From: Pseudomonadota bacterium
GTDB taxonomy: Bacteria > Pseudomonadota > Alphaproteobacteria > Ferrovibrionales > Ferrovibrionaceae
Assembly: GCA_021793055.1 (NCBI GenBank)
Contig: JAJYTL010000220.1
Coordinates: forward strand, 1 to 5,732
Direction: 5' to 3'
Length of the DNA: 5,732 bases
A model generated the notes under the pieces. That model saw nothing but the letters and a program-made list of their open reading frames with translations, did not search any database and was not told the DNA's origin. This document shows, one piece after another, positions 5,730-5,732 of this stretch (position 1 is its first letter; every line of letters begins with the position of its first letter). The translations under genes and the position numbers were made by a program.

Positions 5730-5732
5730 GCT

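Overview
The window is GC-rich with compact, overlapping genes. Together with a plasmid-type Toprim gene, a defence/toxin-antitoxin-like operon and gene debris, this suggests an accessory region (plasmid, integrative element or genomic island) of a proteobacterium, perhaps alpha or beta. The taxon is inferred from composition and family memories only.

Layout, left to right. (1) 3-371, plus strand: the 3' end of a Toprim-domain gene of the mobile-element primase type, cut by the window edge. (2) 372-800: debris on the minus strand. It holds the first ~33 codons of an OLD-type ATP-dependent endonuclease, broken exactly before its Walker A GKS, then an unassigned stretch, then a very small gene that reads through only if one base of an A/T run is removed. 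(3) 801-5393, minus strand: a tight three-gene operon read right to left. It encodes a DUF6088 winged-helix protein (AbiEi-like antitoxin/regulator), an AbiEii-family nucleotidyltransferase, and a 992-residue protein fusing a PHP phosphoesterase to an SMC/ABC-type ATPase (TrlF family). The first two genes overlap by 8 bp and the last two are 11 bp apart with a clear ribosome binding site. The OLD fragment starts 36 bp beyond the third gene on the same strand, so it was probably a fourth operon member. (4) 5400-5732: a non-coding control region. It has a possible promoter and inverted-repeat operator for the operon, and then a striking array of the palindromic heptamer GTCNGAC. Six copies are spaced 11-12 bp apart, with further copies outside at about helical-turn multiples. 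Two T6 tracts and a hairpin follow on the right.

Working model (inference): the DUF6088/AbiEii pair and the PHP-SMC protein form one co-expressed anti-phage or abortive-infection module. DUF6088 controls or neutralises the AbiEii-type transferase, and the PHP-SMC protein senses or processes nucleic acid. The order recalls published three-gene defence systems (Menshen comes to mind, from memory and unchecked). The heptamer array looks like a protein-binding locus such as a plasmid centromere, iteron origin or multi-site operator. It could serve a gene beyond the right edge as much as the operon.
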